A DNA stretch of 64,000 nt from Dillenia suffruticosa (taxonomy: Eukaryota; Streptophyta; Magnoliopsida; Dilleniales; Dilleniaceae). Position numbers and translations under genes: made by a program. Location: assembly GCA_033439265.1 (NCBI GenBank), contig JAVTVX010000027.1, forward strand, positions 8,757,001 to 8,821,000, in the 5' to 3' direction. Below, one piece after another: positions 1 through 13,000 of the stretch (the first letter of the stretch is position 1; the number at the start of each line of letters is the position of its first letter). The notes under the pieces are model-generated. The model searched no databases. It saw nothing but the letters and a program-made list of their open reading frames with translations, and had not been told where the DNA came from.

Positions 1-180
1 GGGAGAGAGAGAGATGATGGGAAAGATGATACTTACTTGATCAAGTAACATAAGAGAGCTGCTCGAGTGATTGTCGTGGAGTGAAGGTGGTGGTGGAGTG
101 AAGGTGGTAGCAGGTAGCAGCGAGTGAGAGAGAGGGAGTGCAGAGGGAGCGCAGAGGGAGCGAGAGGGGCGGTTTATTCT
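1..180. repeat. GA-rich low-complexity edge with short tandem repeats
   Basis: Purine-rich DNA with two copies of GTGGAGTGAAGGTGGT near 76-110 and tandem GCAGAGGGAGC units near 140-162. Read on the minus strand it is a CT-rich stretch that could be the leader of a divergent gene to the left (a CAA/GTAAGT donor-like site lies near 38-46), but no coding evidence is in the window. Confidence 0.35.
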
Positions 181-639
181 ATTACAAGAAATACTGTAAC
201 AACAAAAATTTATAGTGTGTAATGTAAATAATTAATATATATAAATTTAAAACGTAACAAATTTACTATAATCACCCACTTATCTCATGTTTTTCTATTA
301 CAGCTATCTCTTCAAAATCTACCGCTCTCTCTCGCTCACACACACACATAGACACACAAAATACTCTTTTATTTTTAGACACGTAATTTGTTAAAAAATT
401 ATAATATTTAGCAATACTATATTTTTATTGTAGTTTTAAAATATGAATTTTATTTTTATCAAAAATAAAGGAATAGGATAAAAATTTTAATTATCAACAT
501 TTTTCTTTTAAAATTCTTTTCTGTATAATTTATTTTATATTTTAATTATGAAATTTTAATTATACTAATCTCTATTTTATTAATTTATTTTAATCTTTTG
601 CAGACGTTTTCTGTAAATTATGAAACCTGTTGTATGGGT
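181..639. other. AT-rich intergenic DNA upstream of BTAF1
   Basis: Strongly AT-rich sequence with no ORF of note. Several TATA-like stretches exist, but none can be singled out as a core promoter. Confidence 0.5.
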
Positions 640-830
640 AAAGGGTGGACTTGGAAATTGCCCTCTAGGATCGGATAGTCCGAGTAAACGAGTCGGAGTC
701 GTAGGCGCACCCGCTGGCTTGCGATAGCGAGGGCTAGCAAAGAGAAGGGATTTGATCTTTTTCTCTGCTCCTGCTTCTTCTTCTTCTTCTTCTTCTTCTT
801 CTTCGGTTGAAGAGAACAACGCCAACACTA

Positions 831-875
<45 letters not shown>

Positions 876-1102
876 GGATATCCGCGAAGCGGGGCAGTCG
901 TGTAAGGGTTTGGAGTGGACGGATCCAAATCAGAAGAAGCAATGCTCGAAATTAGGGTTTTGCCGCCATCTAATTCTTAAGGTAAACTTTGTCGATTTTG
1001 ATGATGATTATGGAAATGAAATGGTCGAAGAGAGGGAGAATGGTGGTGTAATTGCATTCAAATTCAAATACTACAGAATTCGAATTCAGAGAATAGTATT
1101 GA
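640..1102 (+). promoter_or_regulatory. BTAF1 promoter-proximal region and 5' leader with a likely leader intron
   Basis: The stretch contains a TTC trinucleotide run (about 774-803), a CT dinucleotide run (about 833-873), a short upstream ORF at 942-980 and a good donor (TTCTTAAG/GTAAAC) with the exon end at 981. Acceptors end at 1076 or 1089, so a 95-108 nt leader intron is likely. CT/TTC-rich leaders are common in plant housekeeping genes. The block is homologous to 45,398-45,907 upstream of the second gene. The transcription start cannot be fixed from sequence. Confidence 0.6.
942..980 (+). CDS. Upstream ORF in the BTAF1 leader (12 codons)
   Basis: The frame is ATG CTC GAA through to TAA, encoding MLEIRVLPPSNS, and stops one base before the leader-intron donor. 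The same ATG and surrounding bases recur in the second gene's leader. It is a candidate translational control element; there is no proof that it is translated. Confidence 0.4.
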   Translation: MLEIRVLPPSNS

Positions 1103-4079
1103 ATGGCTCAAGTTCAACAACAACAGTCGTCACGTCTTCACCGTCTCCTCACTTTGCTTGACAGTAAGTATCCTTAGTTTGTTCGAATTTTATTACAAAA
1201 TGTTTTCCGATGATCTAAATTTTGAATTTTGATTTATCGTTGCGTTGTAACTTACTTGAAAAAAATTAAAGCCGGTTCAACACAAGCAACAAGATTTGCA
1301 GCGGCTCGGCAGATTGGGGATATAGCCAAATCTCATCCTCAAGACCTTAATTCTCTCTTAAGGAAGGTCTCTCTATCTCTCTCTCTTCATGACTCCCATC
1401 CTTAAATTTTAATTTTTTTATTTGATTTATGTGGGTCTTAATTAATAATTTATTCTGTGGAAATCAGATTCATATTTTGAAAGTTTATGAACAATTTATG
1501 TTAACCAATAGTAGGAATAAAGTAGGTTGAAGGGGAATGTTGGTTGCCTGAGGGATTAGTATGTGGAAAAATTGTTTGTGATGAACAAATATGTCAAATT
1601 CAAACAACCTGCCATGTTAAAAGAGTTGTTGCTGTGAATGTTAGGTTTCTCAATATCTTCGTAGCAAGAAATGGGATACAAGGGTGGCAGCTGCTCATGC
1701 AATTGGTGCTATTGCTGAAAATGTTAAGCACACTACTTTGACAGATCTCTTTGCATGCGTTGAAACAAGAATGTCAGAGGTTGGTTACTCTGGAGTTGGT
1801 GAAGATATTGTCGCATTGTCTACGTTTCACCCTAAAATTACAGCAAGCTTTTCATTCCAAAGGTGGTTAATCTTTTTTTTTTAATTATTATATTTAATCT
1901 GTTTTCCATACATGTGTAGTTTCTGCTAACTGATTTCTTTTCCTTTATGCATGACAGCTTTGACATTAATAAGGTTTTGGAGTTCGGTGCTTTATTGGCT
2001 TCTGGGGGACAGGTAATGGAATCTCCTTACTATCAAGCTTGTAAAGTCCTATTCTTTTTGCTGGTCAAATATAAGAACAAGTCCTTATGGGCTCACTGAA
2101 GGGGACAGACACTGTCGCTTCAATTACAATTGTTTTCTTTGGCATTATAATAAGTTTCTTTGCCATGTGAAGAGTTCTATCCAATCTGCTCAATTTAAGA
2201 TGACTTAACATTTCAATCTGTATAGTGCACTATGATGTGCATTGCAAGATATGGTTAGTGAAGATAGCAAATTGAGCAAACTAGGCTCTAAATATCCTTG
2301 TGACATGGATGCTGACATAGGACAATAACATGACACAGTACGATCATGAGTGCAATAAATAATTAAACGGACATTTCACTTAAGTTTTATTTTTTTTATA
2401 TACACATAAATCATATAACATAAATAAAATTTAGGATAACAAATAATTAGTTTATGTAGTTATAATGTTTCTATCAATTTTTGCTCTTAGACAAGATGTT
2501 TTACAAATGATACAAACATTCAATTGGCATGTTTATATCTTTATGTCCTTGTTTCTTCTAGCCCTTGTTTTTAATAAGTAGGAAGTTTTTTAATTTTGAA
2601 TCCAAAATGTATGTTTCACCTTTACCAAGATGCATAGACTCAAGAGGGGGTTTGGGAGTTGTTTATTTTGTTGTATATTGTTGATGTGCAATTTCTTCAA
2701 AAGCTTAATCTAATGGAGGTATATGGGAGGATTCGTGGATTGGGGATTTGCCCAGTCCATTTCTTCTCTCAGCTTTATACGTTGTCTAGGTTTCTCTTTC
2801 TCCTATCAATGATTTTTGTCATTGAGAGGGACATTCGACCTCTTAAGACTTTCATTTTTTATTTTTTTTAAGAAATCTTAATGATGGATAACTTGTATTT
2901 TTTTCCCCTTAATTTTCCTCTTATGGGGTAATGAACCTTCCCAGAATGTTCTAGATTACTAGAATTTTGAGTTCGGGTGCTTTTTCTTGTAGATATATAT
3001 ATTTTAATTATCTAATTAAATCTTTCCCAAAACCTTTGTTTTCCTTTAAATGATGATTTTATTTGGAGAGCCAAACTTCCTATGAAGTTTAAGGATTTTA
3101 TTTAGTCCATTGTGTTTAATAAGATTCATACAAGCTATCTTCTCTAAAAGGGATCTTATAAGGCAATCTTCATGGATTTGTGTGTCAAGTGCTTCAAATG
3201 TTCAAAAGGCGGAGATCTACTTTGTTCTATTGCATGAAAAATTTGGAATCACATATTTTCTGTATGCTATAATGAATGAGTTAGTCCTAGAAATATCCTT
3301 GGTTTTCTTTTTATAAATATGGATTTTAGAGGGAAGAAGAATGCCTGTTGTTGGAAATGTGCACTTTCCTCCATGTATTCAGAGAGACAGAAATGCTGTG
3401 ATTTTAAAAGATTGGAATATTGATCTCTCTTGTTTGAGATGTAATTTTTTTTTAATTTTTTAATTTTTTTTACAATGACTATTGCTTAGAAGAGTTGAAG
3501 AGGAATTGGAGTTTTGGGTTTTTCTTTTTTGTATTTTGATTTTTATCATTCCTAGGATTTCTTATCCTTTGGAGTTCTTGTTTCTTATCTCTAATGCAAA
3601 TCTCTTTTTTCTATAAAACAATAGAGGCATATGTTTAATTATTTTTGTCTTAACAAGTTGCTCGCATTGGAGCCATGATGACTTATAAGATGGCAACATA
3701 CATGTCAAAATATTAAATGGGATAAACAAAAGAGGTGGAGCCAATTTAAGACTTTGTATTATGTCAAACAACTGACAACTCCAAAATTATGTTAGTGGAA
3801 AGAGGTGTTTGATTGTTCTTATTTCAAATATTTGTGGATCTTGTCTTTTGAAAGTGGTTGTGGAGACTTCTTTGAATCTCCCTATTTTCATGCATTTGTT
3901 CTCTTGTTGATCTTGTTCATGATCATTTGTTATGTATGAGATATGGATGTTTTTTGGCAGGTTATTTTATTTTATTTTATTTTAATTTTTATTTCAGGAG
4001 TATGATCTGGCAACTGATAATGCCAAGAACCCAAGGGAGCGGTTGGCTCGTCAAAAACAAAACCTTCGACGACGACTAG
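1103..4079 (+). CDS. BTAF1: BTAF1 exons 1-5: N-terminal HEAT region (aa 1-170)
   Basis: The start is the ATG at 1103, giving [20 protein letters not shown], which matches the conserved plant N-terminus as I recall it. Exon 1 ends in phase 1 and exon 2 continues through the [14 protein letters not shown] segment. Exon 3 holds the first clear HEAT-type helix ([18 protein letters not shown]). Exon 5 encodes a basic stretch (KQNLRRRLG). Known for MOT1/BTAF1: this end contacts TBP. Introns 1-3 are short (108, 278 and 95 nt); intron 4 is 1985 nt. Confidence 0.93.
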
Positions 4080-7000
4080 GTTGGTTAGGCTAGCTTTTTT
4101 ATTCTTTCTTTTGATTTATTATTGCTTTCAATTGATTGCAGGATACTGTAGACAACTTATCCAAATAAAATAACAAAAATCCTAGTTCTTCTAGAGGTTT
4201 TTAAATAATGAAATTTAGACCAAACTAAAAGTTTCTAAAAATAAAATATAACTCCAACCACTAAAACAGTAAGGCTAATAAAACCAAATAGTATATAATA
4301 CTAACAAAAAAATTGAACTCCATGTTTATGCCTAGAATAAGTGTGAACATATTCTCCATCATTTCTGCTGGGTTATCTAGTGCCTTTGGAGAGTGACGAT
4401 CGTGATAATCATCCAAAAGATCTGAAAACAGCAAGTGAAGCTTCTCCTCGGCAAGCCAAGTATAATTAGAATTTGGATGACCACCCCACAATAAACAAGA
4501 TAGTGGTGAAGTGGATCAGCCAGTGGTGCAACAATCTGATTATCAATAGTGTCCTCAATCTTTATCACAAGGCAGCAAAAATGGTGGTGGACATGGTTTG
4601 GGCACTTGATGGACCTAGCAATGGAAATACTTGTAGGCGTAACTAAAAGTTCAAATAGGCCTTAGAAAGAAAACAAATCCTCTGCATTGAAAATAAGATT
4701 AATTCGCAGATGTGAAGACAAATCAAGCAAGTATGTGTATGTATGGAGTAGATAAGGGTTGATAGATGCAATTTCTTACAAGGTTGTTCAGGAAAGTGTT
4801 CTGGATGGATGTTCACCATATCATAACCAAATATCTGAATTTCACAATTTAGGGAACCGATTACTTGTAGCAATTTTTCTTCGAGCCTCATCATGTAAAG
4901 AATGAGTATGGCTGGGAATGAAATTGTCAGACTTGGATGTACAAAACTTAATAGGTGAAGGAACAAGGTCAACATCTGTTGTGGAGAGGAACCATGATTT
5001 CAAATGGACCACGGCTGGTAGAATGGGCATTGGATTGGAGCTATTGTAAGCAAACTCCACAATAGAAAGCACAGTATCCCAATTCCCTTGTTTGTCACCT
5101 GCAACACACCTGACCACACCTAAGCAAATCATCCAAACTCCTATGACAACTTCTGTTTGACCATTTGATGGGGGTAGAATGCAGATGAACTTCCAAAGTG
5201 GTTTCTAAGATTAGCTATCAAACTTGACATCAAAAAAGCACTTATAAGTCTCGAAGAATGTACAAAAAATAGACCTAGGAATGAGACTTCTGCTACATCG
5301 TCAAAAGGAAAAGAAAATCGCAATCAATACAATAACGCATTCCAGTTAGAGGTTGGACTCTGACCTAAGAAAATAATGCTTTTAACCATTTGGATTTTGA
5401 AAATATTTGCTTTGGAAGATGTTATCAGATTCTGATTAAGGTGTTACTCTAGTGTATGGAAGAAAGACAAAATTTGTCTACCTTCTGGTATGCAGAAAAT
5501 GAAGTCAATTTTTCAGGGAGGAAGAGTAAAAATGCTTTTATCTCTCGCTGAGACATAAGGTGGTTTCTCCAGCTATCATTGGTAGAACTAATGAGGGTTT
5601 TTGAAGCTTAGATTGGAGTTGAAAAAGAGGTCAACTTTGACAGAGAGGGTTGTGGATGTGAGTCCCCAAGGGGATAGCCTAGTGGTCACAACCCTCTCAC
5701 CCAATCTCGTGATCCGAGGTTCAAATCGCGTGTAACAAAAAAAAAAGAGTTGCAGATGTGATCGTAGGCCCTCAAAAGCAAAAGGAGCCTTTGTGTTTTG
5801 GGCTTGACAGAGGGTTCTGACGAAAATGTTGAGGGGCTCATGGGGTTTGAGAGGGCTCATGGGGTTTGTGGGTTTTGCGCTGTAAGAAAGTTGAAATGAT
5901 GAGGTAGTACTTGAGGTTAATTATGGGGCTCAAATTGAAGTTAAAATACAGACAATTTGGATAGTAAAGGTTGTAGATGAAGGTCTTTTGTTTGAGGGGC
6001 CCGCCCTCCAGCTTAACAGCAGATAAAGTTTCAGAATCAATGTCTACGGTTGTTTCCACTAAAGTAGATGTTCTGTGGAGTAGAAAAAAATTATTCATGC
6101 TGTAATTTTTGGGGTATAAAGTGGGTCTGAAAAGGGAGCTGACAAAACAGTTGAGTTTGTCAAAGAGGGTTAAGTGATACCCTTGGCATAGTCGACAGCT
6201 GAAACAGAGAAATGCCCTGTTCAGTTTGCTGATGATGGGTTTGAGCATGAGTTTGAGAGGGTTCTGAGTGTTGGCTTGGATACTGATTGGGATGATCAAT
6301 TATGGAGTTTTATGGGGTCTGAGGATGGAACATTATTGGGGAAAAGTAGGGAGCTTAGGAATGATATCTCAGGTGACTCAAATGTTGAGGGTTTGATTGA
6401 GGAGGGTCAGGTAGCCAATTTTTTTAGGACATGAGTTTTGGAATAATGCCTAGAATGATTAAATTCTAGGAAACCCGCCCATAGTTATTGCCCCAAAGGA
6501 TAACAGGGAAGCTTGAAACAAACTCATTTAAATAAATTGGATTTGAACCTAGTGTTGTCCTATTAGAAGCAAAGTCCAAACTTCTGGTCTACGTAACCAT
6601 AAGAAAAGGGATTAAAAAAAATGGGTGAGGGAAGGTGAGGACATTTTAGAGTTTCATAGTGGGGCAGCTCAGGGGATTACAGGGGATTAATTGGAGACAT
6701 GCAGCCCTAAGATATTGGAAGGAATCCAATTGCCAATTTTTTTCCCCATCTTTGTATTTAGATTGTACTCTTGGGGTCTTTTCTGGTTTTAGAAGTGTTG
6801 TGGTGGGTTTCGAGACTAGTACTCCAGTGTTCATGTATTGCCTTTTTTTATTGTTTTCCCTCTCTCCTTTTCTAGGGATTTCTCATTCTTAGTGTCTTTC
6901 TACATTCTTCTTTCCCCTAACATAATTTCATTCTCTTTCTAAAATGAAGAAACACACATTCTTATCCCCACAAATATCCCTGAAAGAAAACCACTGAATG

Positions 7001-10000
7001 GTGTATGTAGCTGAAGCCCCCGGAGGATCTCGTTCTTAAAGATTTTAAAGTTTCAAAAACTGAGTCTAAGGGTGGTTTGTGTATCGATAATGTCAAATTG
7101 AAAAACATTTATATGAAGCAAATGGCTTTGGAGATTCCCCTTAGAAGCTAATTCTTTATGGTATGGGTTATAGAGTACATATAATTTCCAACATAATGGA
7201 TGAGATGCCAATGTTGTAGTGAGAGTTTCACATTCAGTCCTTGGAAATTCATCTCTCATTTATATCATTCTTTTTTTCCTCTTGCTTTTTGGGGTGGGAG
7301 ATGGTTCTTGTGTCCTTTTGGGAGGATTCTAGGATGGATGACTTGTCATTGGCCGCTTTCTTCCCTCAACTTTATTGGTTGTCGAGGCTTTATTCCCCTC
7401 CTATAAGAGATTTTTATAATTAGAAGGGACATTTGATATTTTGAAACTTTCACTTTCGAAGAAATCATATTGATAGAAAAGTTTTTGAATTTTTTCCTTA
7501 ATTTCTCTTTTGGAGGGAAATGATCATTCTCACAATGTTCGTGACATTAGGATTTGGTCTTGATACTTTGAGTACTTGCACTTGTAGATTATGTTTCCAA
7601 TCTAATTAGTTTTCGTCAACACCCTCCGTTACACTTAAATAATTTTATTTGGGGGGCAAGGGAATCTATCAAAGTTAAAGCTTTTACTAGGTCTATAGTG
7701 TTTAATAAGATTAATACCAACAATCTACTCTAAAAGATGAAGGCCTTGTAAAGCTATCTCCTCAGATGTGTTCTGTCATCTGGAACCATTTATTTCTACG
7801 GTGTTGTATTGGATGGGAATGTGGAATCACCAATTTGTGGTATATGAAAATGATTGGGTTTGTTCAAAAGCCTTATTAAATTGTTTCTCACTGAATTTTG
7901 AGGTTTTGAATGGCAGAAGGATGCTCGGTTCCTTTGGAGACATGCAGTGTATTTGGTGAGAGCAAAATACAAGAATCTTTTGAGGAATTGTTTTATTGAT
8001 TCTTCTCTTCCATGGATTATAGCTTAGAAGAGTTGAGAAGGGATTGGAGAGTAGTTGTTGATTAATTATTGTATGATCTCGTTCCGACTCGTGAGGATTT
8101 CTCATTCTTTGAATTTTTGTACATTCTATCATACCTCTTTTATAATTTTCTTTTTCCATTGACAAGAAAAGATTTGAAAGCTTCTTTCCAACCATGAACA
8201 GCAAGTCATTGCCATAAAATATTTGCATTGTCGGTTGTTATCCTCTTCTCCTGCTTTGTCACAGTGTGCACTATTCTTTATTTATTATTTTTCTGTAGAA
8301 ATTCAACCCATCTTTGGCCACAAACCCTTCATATTTCCAATACAACATCTTTGATACCTATTCTCTAACCATTTTCTTAATCTTTGCACACCTTTATATG
8401 CAGGCCTACACAAGTCTCTTTCATCACATAGGCTTGGTTTTTCTTATTCTGCCCCCTTGTCTCTTATAGGGAAATGGCAAAGATGTTTGCCAAAAATTAC
8501 AGGATAATAACAAACCTCGATGATTGTGCATCACTACTATCAAAATATAACAAAACCATTGTGCATTTTGTGTCCAAGTGTTTGTCTCTTGACCATATTT
8601 AGCATGTATCCTTGTTTCTTTCTTTCTTTCTTTCATTTTATTCTTTTACCCTTGGCGGGAGTTTCTTTAATTTTTGTACCGTACCCTGTACACAGGATTG
8701 GATGTGTGTGAGCAGTTCATGGATGTCACAGATGTGATCCGGGATGAAGACCTTGTTGTTCAGAAAAATGAGTCTCATGGCAATGGGATAGATCACAGAT
8801 TCTATGGTTCTCGTTCTGTAGACAATATCCAGCAACTTGTCACCAATGTGGTACCTGGTTATGTATCTAAAAGGCCTAGTGCTAGGGAACTAAATTTGTT
8901 GAAAAGAAAAGCTAGAACAAACATAAAGGAACTGGGAAAAGGTTGGTCTGAGGATGGAGATGGGGAGATATCATGCTCTCAAAGTGTGACGGCACCAAAG
9001 GGCCGTTCTCGAGATTCATCATCTTTGAAGGTATCCAGCTGCTGCTATTTTGGTACTTGTCTGTTGAACATTTTTTATTTCCTAATTGGAAATCTTGTGT
9101 TACTGCCAATTGTTGTATGGTTATCTTAGCGTTTATGTATACTGCCTGCTTGTGTCACTTATTATTGCCCTGCCAAGTTGCCTTGTTTCGACATTGTATA
9201 TGCCTTTCTTGTCGTTTCTTAGGAGCTAGAATGGAGCATTGCTTTTCTGCATAAATTAAAGAAAGTGTGAAATTCTAGGATATTGATGTTTGCTGTTCCT
9301 TCAAAAATTACTTTTCCCATTTTTTGGCTGCCTTTAGCCACATGTATATTTCTCGAGTAAATTCTAAAAGATTGCTCTAATGTTGTTGTATTCTATTTCT
9401 ACCATGCTTACGGAGTGAATTCATCAAAATCAATTAATGGGTACATTTTTTTTTTCTTTCCTTTTATTTAAGGTTCTCCTCTTTTTTGGGTGGGGGTGGG
9501 TACAAAGAATAATGTAGCAAACTGTACATGTTTTAGCTTGCTTGAGGTAGATTTTGGTGGCACATCATTTGTTTTAACAAATGAGCAAGGGGGATTGTGT
9601 TATTATTATAAATATAGTATTTGTACCTAACCTTTTGAACTGTTGGTCAATTTTCATGTGGGCATAACTCGATATAGATCCTTCTAATGGAATATGAGTT
9701 TTAATTGAGCATCAACATTGTGGTGAAATGTAGGAGAGGTTCTTTGAAATGCTTTCCTTAAAATCATAAGTCAGCTGCCTCTTTGTTCCATCCAACCTAA
9801 ACATCAAAATTAATACCTATGAGCTTGTAGTGTGTATTATATTACGCAGACATGCCTTTTTCAATTTGTTTTAAAGTGATACAAAAACTTTTCGGCTGCT
9901 TCATTGCAAAACTAAAGATGTATGCAGGGACATATTTGTATATTCTTTAAACTCCTAGACATGTACGCTTACAGTTTGATGTATAGAATTGGTAAAATTT

Positions 10001-13000
10001 GATAATGAGGAGAAGAATGACCGTGGCTACAACATTTATGAGGTTGTACCTGTAATTCTTTTGGTGTGGTGCTCATACATACGATGCATCAAACAATTAT
10101 AGAAGGGCCTAACTGCTACTTAGTGTTTCTTGAGTTGAACGGCATCAGTTTGTGGGAAAACTTTTGGCACTTAACGTGAAGTTAGGATTCTGTTACTTAC
10201 AAAAACATATGCATTTTCATTTCTTTGCATTCTCATTCTTTGAATAATTCTTTCCTTTTGATATTATAGGTCTTGTTTATGGCCTTAGAGAGAGTTTGCC
10301 AAAATCTAATATATTCTTCTTTACCTGCAGGTATTAACTGATACAACAAATGATGAGGATAGCTTTGATACAGACGGAGATGGGCGGTGGCCTTTCCATG
10401 GTTTTGTTGAGCAACTTATCCTTGATATGTTTGACGCGGGTAATGTGTGATGTGCAATACGTTGCTTATGTCTTTTGTGGTTACATTCATAGGGCTGATT
10501 TCCTGATGTTAAATTCACAGTTTGGGAGGTTCGTCATGGTAGCGTGATGGCTTTAAGAGAAATTTTATCTCATCAAGGTGCATCTGCAGGAGTACTTGCC
10601 TCTAAGTTAAGTAGCTCTTTTGGTGCTTCATCTGTTGATGTCCATGATGAGGGTAATTTCGACCCAGTGAAGAGAGGCCGAGATATTGATTTAAATATGC
10701 AAGTTCCAGCAGAAGAGACAGAACCAAAGCTTAAAAGGCCAAAGCTTGAAGATATATCAGTTCCATTTGTTGATCCAGCAATCAATGCAAACTTGGAAGG
10801 GAACTTTGGTATGATTGAAAGGGCTGATGATGGTGGAAGGAGTTTGCCTGGGGTTATTAATGGTCAAGTTGATGCTGGCACTATTAAGGTGGAGCTTGGA
10901 TCTTGCCTTGATATGAAAGATCCATGCAATAAAGGTGTTGATTTGGCAGAGCCTGAGCATTATCTTGAAGAGAAAGGCTCTAATCAGAAGTTGGATCTAT
11001 GGAAAATGCTTCCCAAAAATTCTGAGTTGATGAACCTTGTTAAACTGACCAGGCACTCTTGGCTTAAAAATTGTGAATTTCTTCAAGACTGTGCAATTCG
11101 TTTTCTGTGTATACTCTCCCTAGATCGGTATGATTTCCTATTGTGGGTATATTCGGTTTGTTAAGGTCACTTTTGTTTTCTGTATATTTTTTGTGTGCAT
11201 CTGGGGCCTAACCCAAATGGAAAGTGTGGTCATTGCACATTTTGTTATTGTTTCAACTTTTATTATATATTTTTTGTCTATTTATTTGCAGTTTTGGAGA
11301 TTATGTATCTGATCAGGTTGTTGCACCAGTTCGGGAGACTTGTGCACAAGCATTAGGTGCTGTTCTCAAGTACATGCATCCTACTCTAGTTCATGAAACA
11401 TTGAACATCTTGCTGCAAATGCAGGTAAATATCATGTAAGATCATGCTTCTCCTTGATCTAGTATCTACAACATTCAACTTATATTTACCTTTTAGTAAT
11501 GCTTATAATTTGATTGTGAGATCTGTTTTTAATCAGCTGTTCTTCTTCTTCAGTCTCGACCAGAGTGGGAAATTCGTCATGGAAGTCTCTTGGGTATTAA
11601 GTACTTGGTCGCTGTTAGACAGGTGATTCTTGTGATCATTCTACTTGGTGCCAGCTGCCCATGCATTTCTGAAATCTGCAATTTTTATTTTTTATTTCTT
11701 CACTTAAATTGCTTTGCCAGTAGTATTGTTGGTTAAGGTCAGGTGTCTAACATGAAGTTTGAGGAAAGGATGACAATACTTAAAAATGTTTAAAATTTAA
11801 ATTTGGTTATATGTTGTAAATATTTGTGGGTGCTTTTGAAATTCATCCAATTTCTATTAGCAGATGCAGAAATATCAGTATAAGTAGATTAATTTTCGAA
11901 ATGAAAATAAATCCTGGAATTCTATCTACGGTATGAAAGGGGGGTAGCCTGTTATGGTATGGATCATTCATAGTAGTTAAAAGCGCGCTGAAGTGTGCGT
12001 GAAGCAAAAGTGTTGGGCTTTTTTCGAGTGAAATACAGCGCATATGAAGAAGAGCAATTGAAGCGCATATGAAGAAGCGCAATTGAAGCGCACTGAAGTG
12101 GCAAAAAGCACATAAAGTGCAAAGTGAGAATAAGCGATGCTTTATCTCTCACCGGTTAGTCTCTCTCTCCTTTTCCTCGTCTTGTCTCCTTCTTCCTCTT
12201 CCTCTTCTTCTGCTCTTTGGTGTTCCTCTCGCAATGGTAATCTCACATTCGTTGCTATCACTCTCTTCTCTTCCTCTTCCTCTTCCTTTGCTCTTCTCCG
12301 TCTTTCTTCTTCAGCTCCATCCTCTCTCTCTCTCTCTCTTATCTCTCTTTTAATTTTCTTTGCCTACATGTCCTCTTTCTTTTTTTCCTTTTGATGCAGC
12401 TCATTCTTTTTGTAATCTGCCATCTGTTGTTATTTTCTTCTTCTTTCAAAGCTCTGTTCCTTTTTTTTTTTTTTCCAGTTGTTGCTAGCTTCAACTGTAA
12501 TCTAATTTGTCCTGTGTTCTTTTCTTTCTTTTTTTTTCTCTTCTGCCTGCACCTCATCTGTTCTGCCTCTTTCTGTAATCTGATCCTGCTGCTTCTTCTT
12601 TCTGTAATCTGATGTTGTTATCCTTTACATACAAGATGAAGAGCTAGATTTAGATGATGACGTCGAAGAGGAGGATTTGGAGGACTACGAATCAACTCAT
12701 GATAATGAGGATAATGAGATTCAATTGGAAGAAAACGAGTATGATTAGCAACTAGGAGCTTCATAATCTTTTATTACTTTTTTCTTTCTTTTTTCATTTT
12801 ATTTTATCTTCTGCATGTCGTTGATGTTTTAGTATTATAACATATTATATGTGCAATTATTGTATATATAAATATATATTTTGTTTTTGTACCTTAACTA
12901 TGCTTTATATGAAAAAATGTGCGCTTCTTTTTGTGCTTAAGCCCCAGGAGGGCCTGCTGCTTTTTTGTGCTTTTCACTTTTAACTACTATGTGGTCACTT

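Noticed and set aside
580..955. Overlapping open frames on both strands over the TTC and CT runs
   Set aside because: They encode Glu-Arg, Ser or Leu-Ser runs produced by microsatellites in the leader.
5661..5748. A functional tRNA gene
   Set aside because: Box A and B are present, but there is no cloverleaf, and an A tail with target duplications indicates a SINE. The same holds at 37,954, 48,620 and 50,762.
8674..11164. Separate small genes starting at ATGs near 8674 and 10,544
   Set aside because: Both are exon-plus-intron read-throughs of BTAF1. Phases and conserved residues join them to their neighbours.
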